A DNA stretch of 64,000 nt from Allorhizobium pseudoryzae (GCF_011046245.1 NZ_CP049241.1:62001-126000), one strand, 5' to 3'; shown: positions 49,365 through 58,169, numbered from the stretch's first letter. Notes: generated from the letters alone by a model not told the origin. Numbers and translations: made by a program.

Positions 49365-50854
49365 GCGCTTTTCAGGAGTTCGAGATAGCTATCGAGATCG
49401 TTCGGCGTCCCGATCCCATGCATCGCCACGGCGGGGATTTCATAGACACCCACGCGGCCGCCCCGCTTCAGCAGATAGTTGTAGACCGGGCAGACATAGA
49501 ACTCGTTGTTGGAACGGTCATTGGCCGTGATCATGTCAACCGCAGCATCAATGAAGTCTGAGGCCCTGCGGAAATAGTAGATACCGACCGTTGCGAGATC
49601 GGATATCGCCACCTTTTCCTTCACTTCCTCGACCAAGCCGCTGTCGTTGGTGCGTGCGAACGACCATTTCGGATCCATGTCGCGGTCGCGGAAGCAGAGG
49701 ATGGAACCGTCCAGTTCCCGCGTGTCTGCATCGCGAAGGAAATCCTTGCAGTCGAAATCGATGATCTGGTCGCAGTTTGCGATCATCAAGGGCGCATCCG
49801 GATCAAGATGCGACCGGGCGGTGAGAACCGTGCACGCAGCGCCTTCCGTCAGATAGTCGATCGGGGAGAAGATCAGTTCGCGCCTGTCGAGAAGCGACTG
49901 TGCCACGATGGGTTCCGCCTCGAGATGCTCGCGGCGGGCAATCAGGATGAAGCGGGCGCCATCGACCGTCAGATTGTCCATCACCCGCTCGATCATGGTC
50001 TGGCCATCCACATCGATGAAGGGTTTGGGCTTGGCGTATCCCGCCTTCGTGAAGCGGCTTCCCAGTCCCGCCATGGGAATGACCACCTGCACGCTTGGCA
50101 AAGGCTGCGACAAGGCGGCAAACCGGCCCCGCGCTTCCGACTGGTAATGCTCGACACGCTTCGGCGAATAGAAGGAGACGTAATCATCCGCTGCAATCGA
50201 GAACTGCGCGATGCGCCCACCGGCAAGAACGACCTCGTTCAAGACGGCTGACAGATAATACTTGCCGCCGGACGGATCGGACTTCAGGATGTAGCTCTGC
50301 GCCAGCGAGACGAACTGCCGCCCGCGGCGAAAATAGTATAATCCGGCGATGGCCTTGCGGCTGAGAACACGCTTTTCCGCCGTCTCGACGATCCGTCCTT
50401 CCACATCTTCCCGAACATAGGACCATCGGGGATGGACCGACGGGAAGGTCACGACACCGGCATCTGCTTCCGAGTGGAAAAAGGCACTGGTGACCGCGCC
50501 GAGATTGGCATCGACGATCTGGTCGCCGTTGCAGATGACCAAAGGCTCATCGTCGTCAATGAGATCGACCGCCATCAGCGCCGAACAGACAGCGCCCATG
50601 GTCGGCTCGTGCAACTCGACGACGCTCGTTTCCGGGCCGGCCACAAGCCGCAGGATTGAATCGAGGCTGTACTCCAGAACATCCTGCCGCAGGACGATGA
50701 AAATGAACCGGGCTGTTGGATCCCTGCGTCGAATGGATCCGACAACGAGGGAAATCATCGGCACACCGTCGATTTCGATGAGCGGCTTTGGAAAATGGAA
50801 TTCTTCCTTCGGAAAAAGATCATCCTTGGAAGCGATGGGGATCAGGTATCTCAT
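49361..50854 (-). CDS. protein with two nucleotidyltransferase domains in tandem
   Basis: A 497-residue protein built of two related domains. The first (about 1-240) begins LIPIASKDDLFPKEEFHFPK, lacks the glycine-rich NTP loop, and has an NGDQIVD metal site. The second (about 253-497) begins VVIPMAGLGSRFTKAGYAKP with the canonical loop and has NCDQIID. The C-terminal ends match (YYFRR...). Each half resembles a cytidylyl- or sugar nucleotidyltransferase. The start codon overlaps the stop of the HAD gene (TGATG). This tandem arrangement is unusual: one half could be catalytic and the other regulatory, or each may act on a different substrate. Confidence 0.8.
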   Translation of the reverse strand: MRYLIPIASKDDLFPKEEFHFPKPLIEIDGVPMISLVVGSIRRRDPTARFIFIVLRQDVLEYSLDSILRLVAGPETSVVELHEPTMGAVCSALMAVDLIDDDEPLVICNGDQIVDANLGAVTSAFFHSEADAGVVTFPSVHPRWSYVREDVEGRIVETAEKRVLSRKAIAGLYYFRRGRQFVSLAQSYILKSDPSGGKYYLSAVLNEVVLAGGRIAQFSIAADDYVSFYSPKRVEHYQSEARGRFAALSQPLPSVQVVIPMAGLGSRFTKAGYAKPKPFIDVDGQTMIERVMDNLTVDGARFILIARREHLEAEPIVAQSLLDRRELIFSPIDYLTEGAACTVLTARSHLDPDAPLMIANCDQIIDFDCKDFLRDADTRELDGSILCFRDRDMDPKWSFARTNDSGLVEEVKEKVAISDLATVGIYYFRRASDFIDAAVDMITANDRSNNEFYVCPVYNYLLKRGGRVGVYEIPAVAMHGIGTPNDLDSYLELLKSA

Positions 50855-51480
50855 CAGTGCGCAGCCTCAATCGCCGAAATTTCATGCATGATCCGGTCGT
50901 AGGTCACATCGTTCACGGAGCCGACGACCATCACATGCGCGCCTGAGGCGCGAGCAGCCTGAATGCCGTGTTCATTGTCCTCAACGACGAGGCATTCCTC
51001 CGGACGCAGTTGCAACCGATCCATCGCCGTCAGGTAGATCTCGGGGTCTGGCTTGGCCTTGGTGACATCCTGGTTGGACAGAAAGAAATCCAGATAGCGC
51101 AGCAGATTGGACTGCTGCATCATCGCTTCGACCGTGGAGCGGACGGAGTTGGAGCAAACCACAATGTGCTTGCCGTCCCGCTGCAGACGCCCCAGCGCAT
51201 ATTCGTGATGAAAGACAGGTCGGCATTTCTCGATAATGACCCGGTAGGTCATCTTCTGCTTCAACGCGTTGAGAAAGTCGTGAAGCTTGGGAGAAAGGCC
51301 GCGGGTGCGGCTCAGCAGTTCCAGCTTCTTGCGCGTCGGAAGACCGTCATAGACGGCGAGATGCTCCGTCCGACTGATGTTCAGACCGAACACGGCCAGC
51401 GCATCATTCAGCGTCTCGTAATGCCAGTCCTTGGCGTCAATGAGGACGCCATCCATATCGAAAAGAACCGCTTTTATCAC
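50854..51480 (-). CDS. HAD-superfamily phosphatase
   Basis: A 208-residue HAD enzyme: nucleophile Asp in VLFDMDGVLIDAKDWHYETL, motif II Ser in HIVVCSNSV, motif III Lys in QDVTKAKPDPEIYLTA, motif IV acidic residues in CLVVEDNEHGIQAARASGAH. The cap is of the small alpha type seen in sugar-phosphate phosphatases. GTG at 51480 is the start because it follows the GDPD gene by 19 bp and matches the family start (GTG ATA AAA GCG). Probably removes phosphate from a biosynthetic intermediate in this operon. Confidence 0.85.
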   Translation of the reverse strand: MIKAVLFDMDGVLIDAKDWHYETLNDALAVFGLNISRTEHLAVYDGLPTRKKLELLSRTRGLSPKLHDFLNALKQKMTYRVIIEKCRPVFHHEYALGRLQRDGKHIVVCSNSVRSTVEAMMQQSNLLRYLDFFLSNQDVTKAKPDPEIYLTAMDRLQLRPEECLVVEDNEHGIQAARASGAHVMVVGSVNDVTYDRIMHEISAIEAAH

Positions 51481-51499
51481 AGCGCCCCACCAACCCTGC

Positions 51500-52120
51500 T
51501 CAATTGAAAAAATTCGCAGCCTGATCCGGCAGATCCGTACAGATCTCCAGACGGTCGCTGCGCAGACCACGCCACGAGTCCCATGCGGCCCGGTGATCGC
51601 GCCCATGAAGCTCGGGCGACACCAGAGCCACGCGCCTGCCCGCCGCAAGATGCTGCTCGACAACCTCGGGGACAATCCAGTCCCCGTAGAACGCATCCAA
51701 CCAAACGCCCTGCGCCTGATCCAGAAAAGCAGGAACCGTCTCAACCTCGGACTGGCGCGTATAGGTGCAGAAACCACCCCGCACATACCCGAGCGCGTCC
51801 GGCACAGCCATGTCGAAACAGAAGAGATCGTCGACCGGGTTTTCCGCTAGATCCGACCGGAGAAGCTTTTGAAGGCCGTCCGCCTTGATGTTGAGGGCAA
51901 TTCTGCCCGCACCCGGATAGGATCGATGCAAACGGAGAAAATCCGCAAAGGACATGAGCCCATCACCGACCGGCACATCATGAGCGATTCTGAGGATACC
52001 CTCCTGATCCCGCACATCCGTCTCCACGCCAAATCCGCCCTCAAACGCCCGGCGGAATGCCACTTCGCTATTCTTCTCGGCAGGCGAGAGCCACCAGCCC
52101 CGATGCGCAAGTATCTTCAC
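51500..52120 (-). CDS. glycerophosphodiester phosphodiesterase-like protein
   Basis: A 206-residue GDPD-fold protein. Catalytic residues are present: the HRG motif in ILAHRGWWLSPAEKNSEVAF, Glu and Asp in GVETDVRD, and His in IAHDVP. It is shorter than canonical GDPD enzymes and has no signal peptide. It heads the operon of HAD and nucleotidyltransferases, so it may open or remodel a phosphodiester in a glycan precursor rather than act on phospholipid. ATG 52120. Confidence 0.8.
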   Translation of the reverse strand: MKILAHRGWWLSPAEKNSEVAFRRAFEGGFGVETDVRDQEGILRIAHDVPVGDGLMSFADFLRLHRSYPGAGRIALNIKADGLQKLLRSDLAENPVDDLFCFDMAVPDALGYVRGGFCTYTRQSEVETVPAFLDQAQGVWLDAFYGDWIVPEVVEQHLAAGRRVALVSPELHGRDHRAAWDSWRGLRSDRLEICTDLPDQAANFFN

Positions 52121-52448
52121 AAACCCTCTCCAGAGACCGATCCATTAAGACTGCAAAATCAATTTCTTCCGGGACAAAAGCCTGCGGAGCGAACTACTTC
52201 AGTGCCGACCATCCGAAAGCCAAACGACTCCTTGAAACTGAACGTTACAGTAGAATTTTCATCTTGCTCGTGGCTGGATTTGTACCTTCTGGCAAACACG
52301 AGACAGGCCTTGCGCGACAGGGGAGTGGCAAACACATCCCATCCGCCCGACACGTCATGTGGGCGCGTGCCGACCCGTGCCCGTGCCACCCATTGTGCGG
52401 CGGAGCGAGGCGACCCATATTGCCGTTTCGTCAAAGAACCGGATCCGC
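52121..52448. other. divergent promoter stretch with lowered GC
   Basis: About 330 bp between the GDPD gene and the HNH gene. It is visibly AT-rich in the first half (for example GACTGCAAAATCAATTTCTTC) and holds no convincing gene. It should contain the promoter of the glycan operon; the low GC fits acquired DNA. Confidence 0.5.
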
Positions 52449-52805
52449 ATGGCCCGCAAACACCGCGAAAAGATCGCCGCCTGGTACAGACCGCCGGAAG
52501 AGGTGGTCTGCCCGCTGTGCAGCCGTCCCATTCCGGAAGACCAGCGGGACGAGCACCACCTCGTGCCGAAGAGCCGCGGCGGGCGGGAAACACAAACGCT
52601 GCACCGCATCTGCCACCGGCAGATCCACGCGCTGTTTTCCGAAGCCGAGTTGGAAACCAACTATTCCAGCGTGGAGGCGCTGCTGGCCCATCCGGACATG
52701 GCCAAGTTCATCCGCTGGGTCTCGACCAAGCCGCCCGGCTTTTTCGACGGCACGCGGCGCAGCAACCGACGGCGCGAGACGGGGAAACCGGCGGCGCGCT
52801 GGTGA
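52449..52805 (+). CDS. HNH endonuclease-type small protein
   Basis: A 118-residue protein with Cys pairs for zinc (CPLCSRPIPEDQRDEHHLVP, then ICHRQIHALF) and the HNH core EHHLVPKSRGG. It is a stand-alone HNH domain protein like those found widely in proteobacteria; possible roles are DNA repair, mobile-element homing or defence. The start at 52449 follows the family; a longer frame from 52359 is not supported. No transposase is adjacent. Confidence 0.85.
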   Translation: MARKHREKIAAWYRPPEEVVCPLCSRPIPEDQRDEHHLVPKSRGGRETQTLHRICHRQIHALFSEAELETNYSSVEALLAHPDMAKFIRWVSTKPPGFFDGTRRSNRRRETGKPAARW

Positions 52806-52927
52806 GGCCTACCCGAGGCGAAGGGGCGTCATCAGACCGCGACAGGAACCGGCTAAGCGCCAGGTTTTGACTTCCGGCCGCAGAGCGCCTATGGCGCCTG
52901 CAGATGAGACAAGAAGGACAAGCCAGC

Positions 52928-53230
52928 ATGGCCGCCGATGACGACGATTACATCTATGACGAAGCAACCGGCGAATGGCGCCCGGCCTCCGAGCTGAAGG
53001 CCGAAGCCGCCAAGGGTGCAGACGTGCGCGATGCCTCCGGCACGCTGCTGGCCGACGGCGATTCCGTCGTTCTGATCAAGGACCTGAAGGTGAAGGGCGC
53101 CGGCCAGACGCTGAAGCAGGGCACGGTGATCAAATCCATCCGGCTTACCGACAACCCGGAAGAAATCGACTGCCGCCACGACGCCATCAAGGGCCTCGTG
53201 CTGCGCACGGAATTCGTGCGGAAGCGGTAA
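52928..53230 (+). CDS. PhnA-like protein lacking the N-terminal zinc ribbon
   Basis: A 100-residue protein whose last 70 residues match the PhnA/YjdM C-terminal domain: DASGTLLADGDSVVLIKDLK, VKGAGQTLKQGTVIKSIRL and DCRHDAIKGLVLRTEFVRK. Normal PhnA also begins with a zinc ribbon of four Cys, absent here; instead an acidic DDDDYIYDEATGEW start is seen. It may be a regulatory or incomplete family member. ATG 52928. Confidence 0.8.
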   Translation: MAADDDDYIYDEATGEWRPASELKAEAAKGADVRDASGTLLADGDSVVLIKDLKVKGAGQTLKQGTVIKSIRLTDNPEEIDCRHDAIKGLVLRTEFVRKR

Positions 53231-53249
53231 GGGTTCCCTTCCGGGCTTT

Positions 53250-53290
53250 GCCCCTCACCCTAGCCCTCTCCCCGCAAGCGGGGAGAGGGA
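53250..53290. repeat. RIME-like palindromic repeat, type 1 copy b (inverted)
   Basis: CCCCTCACCCTAGCCCTCTC with the CCCCGCAAGCGGGG hairpin. It is in inverted orientation relative to 53594-53633, 340 bp away. Confidence 0.8.
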
Positions 53291-53593
53291 ACTGCGGCGT
53301 GCCTCGTCCCACCAATCGAAGCCCAATGAGACGCTCCCTCTTGCGAGACAAGGCATTGGGCAGAGCTCTTTATTTCGGTTTCTGCAGCGCCAATTCCCCA
53401 AGGCACATCCGGTGACGTGTTCGATATCTGCAAACACGGGGAAGAGGCGTTGGAACAGGCGTGCGCAGAGCGCCTATAACCCGGCACCCGCGAAGCCGGT
53501 GCTTCACTCCATCCGTTGAAAAGAGAACCATTCCTGCAAATACGGTGATCCCCGAGCCGCGGACTCGACCGGACGCGCCAGGCACGTCGCAGT
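53291..53593. other. stretch between two inverted RIME-like repeats
   Basis: About 300 bp bounded by inverted copies of the type 1 repeat. No gene or RNA is convincing. The two repeats could pair into a very long hairpin, so this unit may be a composite repeat or remnant of a moved segment. Confidence 0.5.
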
Positions 53594-53633
53594 CCCCTCT
53601 CCCCGCCTGCGGGGAGAGGGTTAGGGTGAGGGG
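53594..53633. repeat. RIME-like palindromic repeat, type 1 copy c
   Basis: CCCCTCTCCCCGCCTGCGGG, then AGAGGGTTAGGGTGAGGGG, same family as 32657-32698. Confidence 0.8.
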
Positions 53634-53655
53634 CAGCCCAACCCGCTGCGCGACA

Positions 53656-54060
53656 TCATCCGCACGGCAAGGCGGGATAGAAGCGCAGATCATAGGCCTC
53701 CACCCGTTCGGCCAGCCGACCGTCCAGAACGGCGAGAATAGTCTCGAGCACGCTGTCGGTCTCGCGCAGCACATCGACGTTCCAGACGCGCAAAACCGAC
53801 CAGCCCGCGCACTGCATGACGGCGTTGCGCCGTTGATCAGTCACAGACCCAGCGTGCTGACTGCCATCGACTTCCACCACCAGCATCCGCTCCCGGCAGG
53901 CGAAATCGGCGAAATAGGGGCCGAGAGGCAGTTGTCGGACGAATTTGAAACCGCCGAGCTGGCGGTTCCGCAGATGAGACCACAGGCGTTGCTCGGCATC
54001 ATTGTCCGATTGCCGCAAGGCCCGTGCCCGATGCGTCACAGCTTTCCTTGCACCCCGCAT
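53656..54060 (-). CDS. DUF559 endonuclease-like protein (Vsr-like)
   Basis: A 134-residue protein of DUF559: RALRQSDNDAEQRLWSHLRN, FKFVRQLPLGPYFADFACRE, MLVVEVDGSQHAGSVTDQRR with the PD-(D/E)XK-type Asp and Glu, then WSVLRVWNVDVLRETDSVLE. The family is related to very short patch repair endonucleases, but most members have no known role. It follows a repeat region and precedes the HerA-like gene convergently by direction of transcription downstream. Confidence 0.88.
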   Translation of the reverse strand: MRGARKAVTHRARALRQSDNDAEQRLWSHLRNRQLGGFKFVRQLPLGPYFADFACRERMLVVEVDGSQHAGSVTDQRRNAVMQCAGWSVLRVWNVDVLRETDSVLETILAVLDGRLAERVEAYDLRFYPALPCG

Positions 54061-54117
54061 GCCTCCTCCCGCGCTCTCCGTGCGAAGGCGGGCCGGCCCG
54101 AAGATCCCTCAAGCCCC

Positions 54118-55731
54118 CTACCGCTTCAAGCTCCCCAAGATCCCGCGCACGAGCGCCCGGCCGAGCTGGTTGGCGACCGAGGTGGCGACGGAGCGGGCCG
54201 CACTTTTCATCGCCGCTTCGATCACCGTTTCGCGCTGATAACCGGAGCTTTTGCCGGCGGAACTGCGTTTTTTCGGCGGCTCTTCGCGGAGCGCTTCGTC
54301 TGCCGCATCGCCAAAGCCGGGGAGCGACCAGCGGCCGGCGGCGCTATCGGTTTTCCGGGTGGGCTCCGCCTCCTCGTGTGCTTCCGGCGCCACTTCGGCG
54401 CGTTTCGGCACCGCGCCCTTGGCCGCCTTTTCGGCACGCGCCATCAGGATCTCGAAGGCGGATTCGCGGTCGATGTCCTTGTCATACTGGCCGGCGACGG
54501 GGCTTGCGGCGATCAGCTTGCGGCGCTCGTCATCCGTGAGCGGCCCGATGCGGGCGGACGGCGGGCGGATCAGCGTGCGTTCCACCATGGAGGGCGCGCC
54601 CTTGCCTTCGAGCGTCGAGACCAGCGCCTCGCCGGTGCCGAGAAGCGTGATCGCCTCGTCGGTCTTGAAATCCGGGTTTGGGCGGAAGGTATCGGCCGCC
54701 GTCTTCACCGCCTTCTGCTCGCGCGGCGTATAGGCGCGCAGCGCGTGCTGCACCCGGTTGCCGAGCTGGGCAAGCACGGTTTCCGGCACGTCGAGCGGGT
54801 TCTGGGTGATAAAATAGACGCCGACGCCCTTGGAGCGGATGAGGCGCACCACCTGTTCCACCCGTTCGAGCAGCACCTTCGGCGCCTCGGAGAAGAGAAG
54901 ATGCGCCTCGTCGAAGAAGAAGACGAGCCGCGGCTTCTCCGGATCGCCGACTTCCGGCAGTTCCTCGAAGAGTTCCGACAGCAGCCAGAGCAGGAAGGTC
55001 GCGTAAAGCCTCGGGTTCATCATCAGCCGGTCGGCGGCAAGCACGGAGATCACGCCGCGGCCATCGGTGCTGGTGCGCATGATATCGGTGATCTTCAGCG
55101 CCGGTTCGCCAAAGAAATGTTCGGCACCCTGCTGCTCCAGCACCAGCAGGCCGCGCTGCAGCGAGCCGACGGAGGCCTTCGAGACAAAACCGTAACGCTG
55201 GGAGATTTCGCCCGCATGCTCGCCCATATAGGCGAGCAGCGCCTGCAGGTCCTTGAGGTCGAGCAGTGGCAGGCCGCCCTCGTCGGCGATCTTGAAGGCG
55301 ATGTTGAGGACGCCCTCCTGCGCCTCCGTCGCATCCATCAGGCGGGCGAGCAGAAGCGGCCCCATTTCGGCAATGGTGGAGCGCACGCGGTGGCCCTTTT
55401 CGCCGTAGAGATCCCAGAAGATCGTCGGGTAGGCCGCATTGTCATACTCGGCAAACTGGATCTGTTCGGCGCGCTTCAGCAAAAAGTCCTTCGGCTCGCC
55501 CATGGCGGCAATGCCGGAGAGATCGCCCTTGATGTCGGAGCAGAAGACCGGCACGCCGGCTTCCGAAAACCCTTCCGCCAGCACCTGCAACGTCACCGTC
55601 TTGCCGGTGCCGGTCGCGCCGGTGACGAGGCCGTGCCGGTTGCCGAACTTCAGGCTCAAGAATTCCGGCTTCTTCAACGTATCGTCCGGATTTCGACTTC
55701 CGCCGATAAAGAGTTTTCCTGCCTCAGTCAT
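54118..55731 (-). CDS. HerA/DUF853-type ATPase (YjgR-like)
   Basis: A 537-residue P-loop ATPase of the DUF853 family: Walker A GATGTGKT (residues 38-45), Walker [13 protein letters not shown] (about 260-271), and [20 protein letters not shown]. The C-terminal 130 residues are charged and low in complexity, with a final [16 protein letters not shown]. Homologs such as YjgR are related to the DNA-pumping HerA helicase, with a role that is not settled. It is divergent from the YihY gene. Confidence 0.92.
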   Translation of the reverse strand: MTEAGKLFIGGSRNPDDTLKKPEFLSLKFGNRHGLVTGATGTGKTVTLQVLAEGFSEAGVPVFCSDIKGDLSGIAAMGEPKDFLLKRAEQIQFAEYDNAAYPTIFWDLYGEKGHRVRSTIAEMGPLLLARLMDATEAQEGVLNIAFKIADEGGLPLLDLKDLQALLAYMGEHAGEISQRYGFVSKASVGSLQRGLLVLEQQGAEHFFGEPALKITDIMRTSTDGRGVISVLAADRLMMNPRLYATFLLWLLSELFEELPEVGDPEKPRLVFFFDEAHLLFSEAPKVLLERVEQVVRLIRSKGVGVYFITQNPLDVPETVLAQLGNRVQHALRAYTPREQKAVKTAADTFRPNPDFKTDEAITLLGTGEALVSTLEGKGAPSMVERTLIRPPSARIGPLTDDERRKLIAASPVAGQYDKDIDRESAFEILMARAEKAAKGAVPKRAEVAPEAHEEAEPTRKTDSAAGRWSLPGFGDAADEALREEPPKKRSSAGKSSGYQRETVIEAAMKSAARSVATSVANQLGRALVRGILGSLKR

Positions 55732-55855
55732 GCAACCGCCCTTCCCTCAACTCGTTTGCATTTATGCGCATGTATGCGGCCCCCTGTATAGGGTGGGCTC
55801 ACGGGATCGGCAATGCTGGCTCAAACCCGCAACGAGACGGACAGGAGGAACACCG

Positions 55856-56827
55856 GTGGCACAGGCGGCAGGGACAGGCGAAGAGCATCGCGGACGGGAG
55901 GCGGAGCGCCCGCGTGACATTCCAGCCAAGGGGCTGAAGGATGTCTTCTGGCGCGTGTTTGCCGCCGTGCAGGAAGACCGGGTGCTGCTGGTGGCCGGCG
56001 GCGTCACCTTCTACCTGCTGCTTGCCATTTTTCCGGCCATGACGGCACTCGTCTCGCTCTACGGATTTTTTGCCGATCCGGCCACCATCACCGAACGGCT
56101 TTCCTTTCTGAACCAGGTCATGCCTTCGGAAGGTCTCAACATCTTCTTCGGCCAGTTGCAGACGCTGGCAAACGAAAAGCGCAGCGCCCTGAGTTATGGC
56201 CTGATCTTTGGTCTGGCGGTTGCCTTGTGGAGCGCCAACAACGGCGTCAAAGCCCTGTTCGAGGCCATGAACATTGCCTATGCGGAGGATGAAAAGCGCA
56301 GTTTCCTGCGGCTCAATCTCGTCTCCTTCGCCTTCACGATTGGCGGCCTGATCGGGCTCATCGTGCTGGTCATCGGGCTTGGCGTCATCCCGGCCGTGAT
56401 TGCCTTCGTCAATCTCGGCGGCGTGGCGGAAACGGTGCTGAGCGTGGTGCGCTGGCCGGTGCTCCTGGTGCTGATCGCCTTCGGCATCACGCTGCTCTAC
56501 CGCTATGGCCCGAGCCGCGAACGGGCAAGGCTGCGCTGGGTCACCTGGGGTGCGGCGATGGCCGCCCTCCTCTGGGTCATCGGCTCGCTCGGCGTTTCCT
56601 ATTATCTCTCCAACATTGCCGATTATAACGCCACCTACGGCACGCTCGGCGCGCTGATCGGCTTTCTGTTCTGGACGTGGATTTCCGCGGTCATCGTCAT
56701 CCTCGGGGCCGAGGTGAATGCGGAACTGGAACACCAGACGGCGCGCGACAGCACCACCGGCCCCGAACAGCCGATGGGACGGCGCGGTGCCTATATGGCC
56801 GATACACTCGGCGAAACCTCCGGCTGA
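55856..56827 (+). CDS. YihY/BrkB family membrane protein
   Basis: A 323-residue membrane protein with about six hydrophobic segments and the family landmarks LLVAGGVTFYLLLAIFPAMT, YGLIFGLAVALWSANNGVKA and YNATYGTLGALIGFLFWTWI. The N-terminus is polar with several basic residues. GTG 55856 is the start: AGGAGG lies seven bases upstream and the frame has no better codon. The BrkB/RNase BN name is historical; the function is unknown. Confidence 0.9.
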   Translation: MAQAAGTGEEHRGREAERPRDIPAKGLKDVFWRVFAAVQEDRVLLVAGGVTFYLLLAIFPAMTALVSLYGFFADPATITERLSFLNQVMPSEGLNIFFGQLQTLANEKRSALSYGLIFGLAVALWSANNGVKALFEAMNIAYAEDEKRSFLRLNLVSFAFTIGGLIGLIVLVIGLGVIPAVIAFVNLGGVAETVLSVVRWPVLLVLIAFGITLLYRYGPSRERARLRWVTWGAAMAALLWVIGSLGVSYYLSNIADYNATYGTLGALIGFLFWTWISAVIVILGAEVNAELEHQTARDSTTGPEQPMGRRGAYMADTLGETSG

Positions 56828-57010
56828 CCGCTCTCCCGTCAGCCCTCCTCCCGCACGATGCGTTACCATGCGCGGCGGGCGGCTTGCGCCACGCTGCAGC
56901 TTGCGCCGGGCGCGGCATCAACGCCATGTACTTTTCCCGGCAAAATGTTAGGCATCGCGGATGTACGACACGCGCTTGCGGCTTGCATCCGGGCGGCGAT
57001 TTATTTACTT
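56828..57010. other. intergenic region between YihY and the next gene
   Basis: About 180 bp without a gene, leading to a perfect palindrome at 57011. Confidence 0.5.
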
Positions 57011-57028
57011 TGACGTTAACGTCAAAAA
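57011..57028. promoter_or_regulatory. 18-bp perfect palindrome upstream of the DUF2267-like gene
   Basis: TTTGACGTTAACGTCAAA lies 16 bp before the ATG at 57044. It resembles binding sites of MerR/LiuR-type or GntR-type regulators of acyl-CoA catabolism (TTTACGT/ACGTAAA type), but the regulator is not in the window. Confidence 0.6.
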
Positions 57029-57043
57029 CCTGAGGAGAGTTTG

Positions 57044-57433
57044 ATGAACGATCTCGTGAACCGCGTGGCGGAGAATGTTGGCATCGCCCCGGACGTCGCG
57101 GAAAAGGCTGTCGGCATGATGCTGGGCTTCCTGCAGCGCGAAGCCGATGACGGCGCGGTGGCCCGCATGATCGAGGCGATCCCCGGCGCGCCGGAACTGG
57201 TCGCCAAGTTCAACGGCGCAGGTGCCGGCGGCGGCGGCCTTCTGGGCGGCCTGATGGCGAGCTTCGGCGGCGGCGTGATGGCGCTCGGCCAGCAGCTGAT
57301 GTCGCAGGGCTTGGGCATGGGTGAGATCACCGCGCTTGCCCGCGAAACCATCGCCGTCGCCCGCGAACATGCCGGCGCGGAGACAGTGGACGAGGTGGTG
57401 AATTCCGTGCCGGGCTTGAGCCAGTTCGTGTGA
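57044..57433 (+). CDS. DUF2267-like protein with glycine-rich linker
   Basis: A 129-residue protein. The first 50 residues (NDLVNRVAENVGIAPDVAEK) and the last 45 (EITALARETIAVAREHAGAE) are helical, separated by a Gly-rich stretch (GAGAGGGGLLGGLMASFGGG). It resembles DUF2267 or DUF937-type proteins, but the family is uncertain. GAGGAG lies before ATG 57044. Confidence 0.65.
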   Translation: MNDLVNRVAENVGIAPDVAEKAVGMMLGFLQREADDGAVARMIEAIPGAPELVAKFNGAGAGGGGLLGGLMASFGGGVMALGQQLMSQGLGMGEITALARETIAVAREHAGAETVDEVVNSVPGLSQFV

Positions 57434-57525
57434 ACCTGATCGCGGGCTCGCCAGCGTGGCCCGCGTTCGACACGGTGAGCCGGACCCGTCGAGGGTCCGG
57501 CCATCAACTGCAGGTATTCTCTTTT

Positions 57526-57541
57526 ACAACAGCTTTGTTGT
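57526..57541. promoter_or_regulatory. inverted repeat upstream of parDE
   Basis: ACAACA-GCTT-TGTTGT, 70 bp before the ParD start, is a candidate operator for the ParDE complex. Confidence 0.5.
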
Positions 57542-57610
57542 CAGTTGCAGAAGCGGGCGCTTATCTTGCAGTATTTGTTGATATTATGAGATCTGGCATA
57601 AGAGGGAAGG

Positions 57611-57886
57611 ATGAAAGCGACCACCATGCGCACGCTGACCATATCCCTGACACCGCAACAGGCGGCAATGATGCAGACTGCCGTGGACAACGGCGGTTAT
57701 GCCTCCCACAGTGAAATTGTTCGCGACGCTCTCCGGCTTTGGGAAGAGCGCGAGGAAGTGCGCCAAATGGACCTCGCGCGTCTCAAAAAGGCTTACGATG
57801 AAGGTATGGCCAGTGGTGACGGCCGTGAGGTTAAGGCAGACGCCTTGCTCGCAGAGTTGAAGGCGGAAGCCCGTTTGCGTGGCTAA
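57611..57886 (+). CDS. parD: ParD/CC2985-type antitoxin
   Basis: A 91-residue ribbon-helix-helix protein: TLTISLTPQQAAMMQTAVDN, YASHSEIVRDALRLWEEREE, and a C-terminal tail for the toxin. GGAAGG lies directly before the ATG; MRTLT at 57626 is an alternative start. The stop overlaps the toxin start by 8 bp. Confidence 0.88.
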   Translation: MKATTMRTLTISLTPQQAAMMQTAVDNGGYASHSEIVRDALRLWEEREEVRQMDLARLKKAYDEGMASGDGREVKADALLAELKAEARLRG

Positions 57887-58169
57887 GTACCTTTTCAGCC
57901 CGCGTGCAGAGGAAGACCTTGGCGACATCTGGCGCGCAATTGCTCCCGACAATGAGCGGGCCGCAGATGGTTTACTGCGCCGTATTCTCGACAAGGCCGA
58001 GTTGGCAGCAGGGCAGCCCATGATGGGAACCTCCCGCCCGGAATTGAGTCCCACGGCGCGCATTCTTATCGAGGGGCGCTACATCATCATTTACGAGCCG
58101 ATGCCTTACGGTATCTTCGTCGTGGCCATCGTCTACGGCACACGCGACATGGATAGCTGGTTGCGTTGA
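57879..58169 (+). CDS. parE: ParE-type toxin
   Basis: A 96-residue toxin: KYLFSPRAEEDLGDIWRAIA, LLRRILDKAELAAGQPMMGT and ILIEGRYIIIYEPMPYGIFV, all ParE landmarks. GTG start at 57879 overlaps the antitoxin gene. Confidence 0.88.
   Translation: MAKYLFSPRAEEDLGDIWRAIAPDNERAADGLLRRILDKAELAAGQPMMGTSRPELSPTARILIEGRYIIIYEPMPYGIFVVAIVYGTRDMDSWLR

Noticed and set aside
53250..53633. Possible CRISPR array or insertion sequence
   Set aside because: Only two copies in inverted orientation, no regular spacers, no cas genes and no transposase. They fit RIME-like repeats.
54118..55731. HerA-NurA type defence system
   Set aside because: The ATPase is of the DUF853/YjgR type, with no NurA, SIR2 or other defence gene beside it. 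The nearby DUF559 protein is a common stand-alone family.
53461..55791. A 776-codon plus-strand frame across the DUF559 and HerA-like genes
   Set aside because: It runs antisense to two genes with clear motifs (Walker A/B, DUF559). Long antisense frames are normal at this GC.
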